Positions 15,408 to 17,421 of a stretch of 17,421 nt of DNA are shown piece by piece. A program made the translations under genes and the position numbers. Location of the stretch: positions 1-17,421 of the forward strand of contig JAMCSN010000149.1 of assembly GCA_023381535.1 (NCBI GenBank). The letters are read 5' to 3'. The notes under the pieces were generated by a model. The model was not told the origin of the DNA and did no database searches. It saw only the letters and a program-made list of their open reading frames with translations. Each line of letters starts with the position of its first letter. Position 1 is the stretch's first letter. Source of the stretch: Bacteroidota bacterium. Lineage in GTDB: Bacteria > Bacteroidota > Ignavibacteria > Ignavibacteriales > Melioribacteraceae.

Positions 15408-15421
15408 CTTAGTATACTAAG
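15408..15421. promoter_or_regulatory. Perfect 14-bp palindrome, candidate operator
   Basis: CTTAGTATACTAAG is perfectly self-complementary and lies just downstream of the promoter candidate and 23 bases before the receptor start codon. Its last 11 bases recur at 7581-7591 before kduI. It is a plausible binding site for a dimeric regulator, such as the LacI-type protein of the locus, although that link is inferred. Confidence 0.45.
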
Positions 15422-15444
15422 CTCTATTTAACCAAGGACTTCTT

Positions 15445-17421
15445 ATGTCTGAAAAGAAAATTGATAAACTATTAAGCACTTATCAACCGACATTTTTGAC
15501 TTCTTTCCTAACAGAAGTAAAGTACATAGTAATTTTAATCTTAACAATCGGTGAATTAAATCTGGCACAAGACAAGGCTGTAATCAATGGCATTGTAAAT
15601 GACGCGACGGATAAAAGCCCTTTGTGGGGAGTGACCGTTCTTGTAAAAGGGACTTCTGTTGGAACAATTACTGATGACGAAGGAAAATTCTCTCTTCATA
15701 ATATTAGTCTTGGAAAAATAATTTTGGTTTTTCGTTACATTGGCTATCAAACGGAAGAAAAAGAAATTAATATAACATCTGGAAGGATCTCGAATGTTGA
15801 TATTAATCTCAAACCAAAGCCGCTTGAAGGGAAAGAAATTGTTGTTTCTGCTCAGTTGCGAGGGCAGCAAGCTGCCATTAATCAACAATTAACTTCGAAT
15901 ACAATTGTAAATGTTGTTTCCTCTGATAAATTGCGGGAACTTCCTGATCAAAATATTGCCGAATCATTGGCACGATTGCCTTCAATTTCATTACAACGGG
16001 AAGGTGGAGAAGGGCAAAAGGTTGTTGTAAGGGGGCTTGCACCAAAGTTTAACTATATTACTGTGAATGGTGAAAAAGTACCATCAACCGACCCGGAAGA
16101 TCGCTCTGTTGATCTTAGTATGATATCCCCCGATGCATTAGCCGGAGTAGAAGTTTATAAATCATTAACTCCTGACATGGATGCCGATGCTGTTGGGGGT
16201 ACTGTTAATCTTGTTCTCAAAAAAGCTTCATCAGGTTTTCAAGGAGAGGCTGTTATACAGCCGGGATACAACAATCACGAAAAGGATTATGGCGTTTATA
16301 AAGGTATTGCTAGAGTGAGTCAGCGTTTTTTTGACGATAAATTGGGAATAATAGCATCCGGAAATATTCAACGTGCTAATCGCAGTTCCGATTATTTGGA
16401 TGCAGACTATGAATTTATGAGAGAAAAGACCGGATCTGAAGAGAGAGCTGTTTATCAAATAAATAATTTAAACCTGGCTGATAGGAAAGAAATTAGAGAC
16501 CGAATTGGAGGGTCTGTAGTGATAGACTATGATTGGGGAAATCACTCTTTTATGTTTTCAAGTTTCGCTGCCAAAACAGACCGTAATGAACTAAGGCGCC
16601 GTAAAAGATATCAAGTTGGCTCGTCATATATTGGGTATGAATTAAGAGATGAAAAAAATTCTACGCTATTGTGGACCAATAACCTTTCCGGAAGTCATAA
16701 ATTCGATTTTATGGAAGCCGACTGGCGTACTTCCTATTCCGTTTCAGAAAACAACACACCATTTTCGAATACTTACACATTCCGGGAAGAAGGTGCTTAC
16801 AAAAGCGATCTCATTGACGATAAAGGTCCTACATATATACCGGCTGGAGCTAAGAATACTTTATCCGAAACTTATTTTAAGGAAATTGACTTAGATTCAT
16901 CTTTAGTAAAGGATGCTGATTTTACTTTTCAGGCAAATGCTAAAATACCATTTAATTTTAGAAACGACATTTCGGGTTTTATTAAACTCGGCGGTAAGTA
17001 TAGAGCCAAAAATAGAGACCGAGACAATACAAGATATTGGACATCGCATTTTGATATAGATGATTTAGGAAAAATGATAAATGCAGACCCTTCGGCTTAC
17101 TACAGAAGCTTTGCACTCGACAGGCAAAGAAGAGTATTGATAAGTAATTTTATCGATCCTAATTGGCACGCAGAAAACTTTCAAAATGGGCAATATGATT
17201 TTGGTCCCGGATTAGATCTGGGATCGTTAAATGATTTTAAGAACTATTTTAGAAACTTCACTTTAGCTAATAAGACGGGATTTTTCGTCTTTGACCCAAT
17301 AGTAGTGCTTGATAGTTATGAAGCAAAAGAAAAAGTTGCTGCAGGTTATGTTATGGGTCAATTCAATATAGGCAGTGATTTAATGATACTCCCCGGCGTT
17401 AGATATGAAAAAACAATGACA
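15445..17421 (+). CDS. TonB-dependent outer-membrane receptor, 3'-truncated
   Basis: An open frame of 659 codons runs off the window end, so the C-terminal part of the barrel is missing. The start ATG has AAGGA 6 bases upstream. The hydrophobic export segment is residues 27-41 (YIVILILTIGELNLA), preceded by an unusually long 25-residue N-terminal stretch with no better start visible. Residues 46-125 are a CarboxypepD_reg-like beta domain (VINGIVNDATDKSPLWGVTV, then TDDEGKF and FRYIGYQT). EIVVSA at 131-136 resembles a TonB box. The plug starts near 153, with ELPDQNIAESLARLPSI from 165, VVVRGLAPKFNYITVNG, and DADAVGGTVNLVLKK; the rest is barrel. The plug wording resembles the receptor class of Xanthomonas/Caulobacter (TIGR01782-like) rather than SusC, so it may work without a SusD partner. 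It likely imports uronate-containing oligosaccharides, as inferred from the adjacent operon. Confidence 0.92.
   Translation, partial: MSEKKIDKLLSTYQPTFLTSFLTEVKYIVILILTIGELNLAQDKAVINGIVNDATDKSPLWGVTVLVKGTSVGTITDDEGKFSLHNISLGKIILVFRYIGYQTEEKEINITSGRISNVDINLKPKPLEGKEIVVSAQLRGQQAAINQQLTSNTIVNVVSSDKLRELPDQNIAESLARLPSISLQREGGEGQKVVVRGLAPKFNYITVNGEKVPSTDPEDRSVDLSMISPDALAGVEVYKSLTPDMDADAVGGTVNLVLKKASSGFQGEAVIQPGYNNHEKDYGVYKGIARVSQRFFDDKLGIIASGNIQRANRSSDYLDADYEFMREKTGSEERAVYQINNLNLADRKEIRDRIGGSVVIDYDWGNHSFMFSSFAAKTDRNELRRRKRYQVGSSYIGYELRDEKNSTLLWTNNLSGSHKFDFMEADWRTSYSVSENNTPFSNTYTFREEGAYKSDLIDDKGPTYIPAGAKNTLSETYFKEIDLDSSLVKDADFTFQANAKIPFNFRNDISGFIKLGGKYRAKNRDRDNTRYWTSHFDIDDLGKMINADPSAYYRSFALDRQRRVLISNFIDPNWHAENFQNGQYDFGPGLDLGSLNDFKNYFRNFTLANKTGFFVFDPIVVLDSYEAKEKVAAGYVMGQFNIGSDLMILPGVRYEKTMT

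Larger units (their letters stand above)
15142..15444. other. Intergenic region between uronate operon and receptor gene
   Basis: About 300 bases with no convincing gene. It holds a short inverted repeat (ATCAAG at 15151-15156 with CTTGAT at 15165-15170), a terminator-like hairpin at 15261-15290, a promoter candidate from 15366, a perfect 14-bp palindrome at 15408-15421, and the receptor's ribosome site AAGGA at 15434-15438. An open frame from a GTG at 15174 runs through the terminator hairpin and looks spurious. Confidence 0.8.

Overview
The window is A+T-rich bacterial DNA with every supported gene on the + strand. It reads as part of a chromosome from the Bacteroidota/Ignavibacteriota side of the tree. 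The basis for this is a TonB-dependent receptor with a carboxypeptidase-regulatory-like N-terminal domain, secreted proteins resembling families known from Bacteroidota polysaccharide-utilisation loci, and very large TPR-glycosyltransferase fusions. Clear Shine-Dalgarno sequences precede several genes (AAGGAG, AGGAG), which fits Ignavibacteria/Chlorobi better than Bacteroidia. The lineage call is an inference from gene content, not a search result.

Region 1 (about 1-5803) is the end of a surface-glycan biosynthesis operon with overlapping genes. It holds a 5'-truncated protein (remnant of a GT2 glycosyltransferase, TPRs, SAM methyltransferase), a GT9 heptosyltransferase-like protein, and a 1215-residue protein with the order TPR-GT2-GT4-GT2-TPR. 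A perfect 109-bp direct repeat links the first and third genes. In the first gene the GT2 fold stops right after the repeat and TPRs begin, so that gene looks like a recombination chimera or an assembly join.

Region 2 (5804-6088) is a short intergenic stretch with nested inverted repeats in front of gnd.

Region 3 (6089-15141) is a probable operon for uronate use: gnd, kduI, KDPG aldolase, an ExuT-like hexuronate transporter, uxaC, a LacI-family regulator, a DUF4861-like secreted protein, and a secreted protein resembling the C-terminal accessory domain of Bacteroidota GH105 proteins. Gaps between genes are 6-83 nt. KduI handles 5-keto-4-deoxyuronate from lyase-generated unsaturated uronates, UxaC handles saturated hexuronates, and the aldolase ends both routes at pyruvate plus glyceraldehyde-3-phosphate. 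KduD, KdgK and UxaA/UxaB-type enzymes are not in the window, so the pathway must be completed elsewhere.

Region 4 (15142-17421) has an AT-rich intrinsic terminator candidate, a promoter candidate, a perfect 14-bp palindrome, and a TonB-dependent receptor that runs off the end. Eleven bases of the palindrome recur just upstream of kduI, suggesting that receptor and catabolic operon share a regulator, possibly the LacI-type protein. The most noteworthy items are the chimeric glycosyltransferase gene, the GT2-GT4-GT2 protein, the two poorly characterised secreted proteins in the uronate operon, and the shared palindrome.
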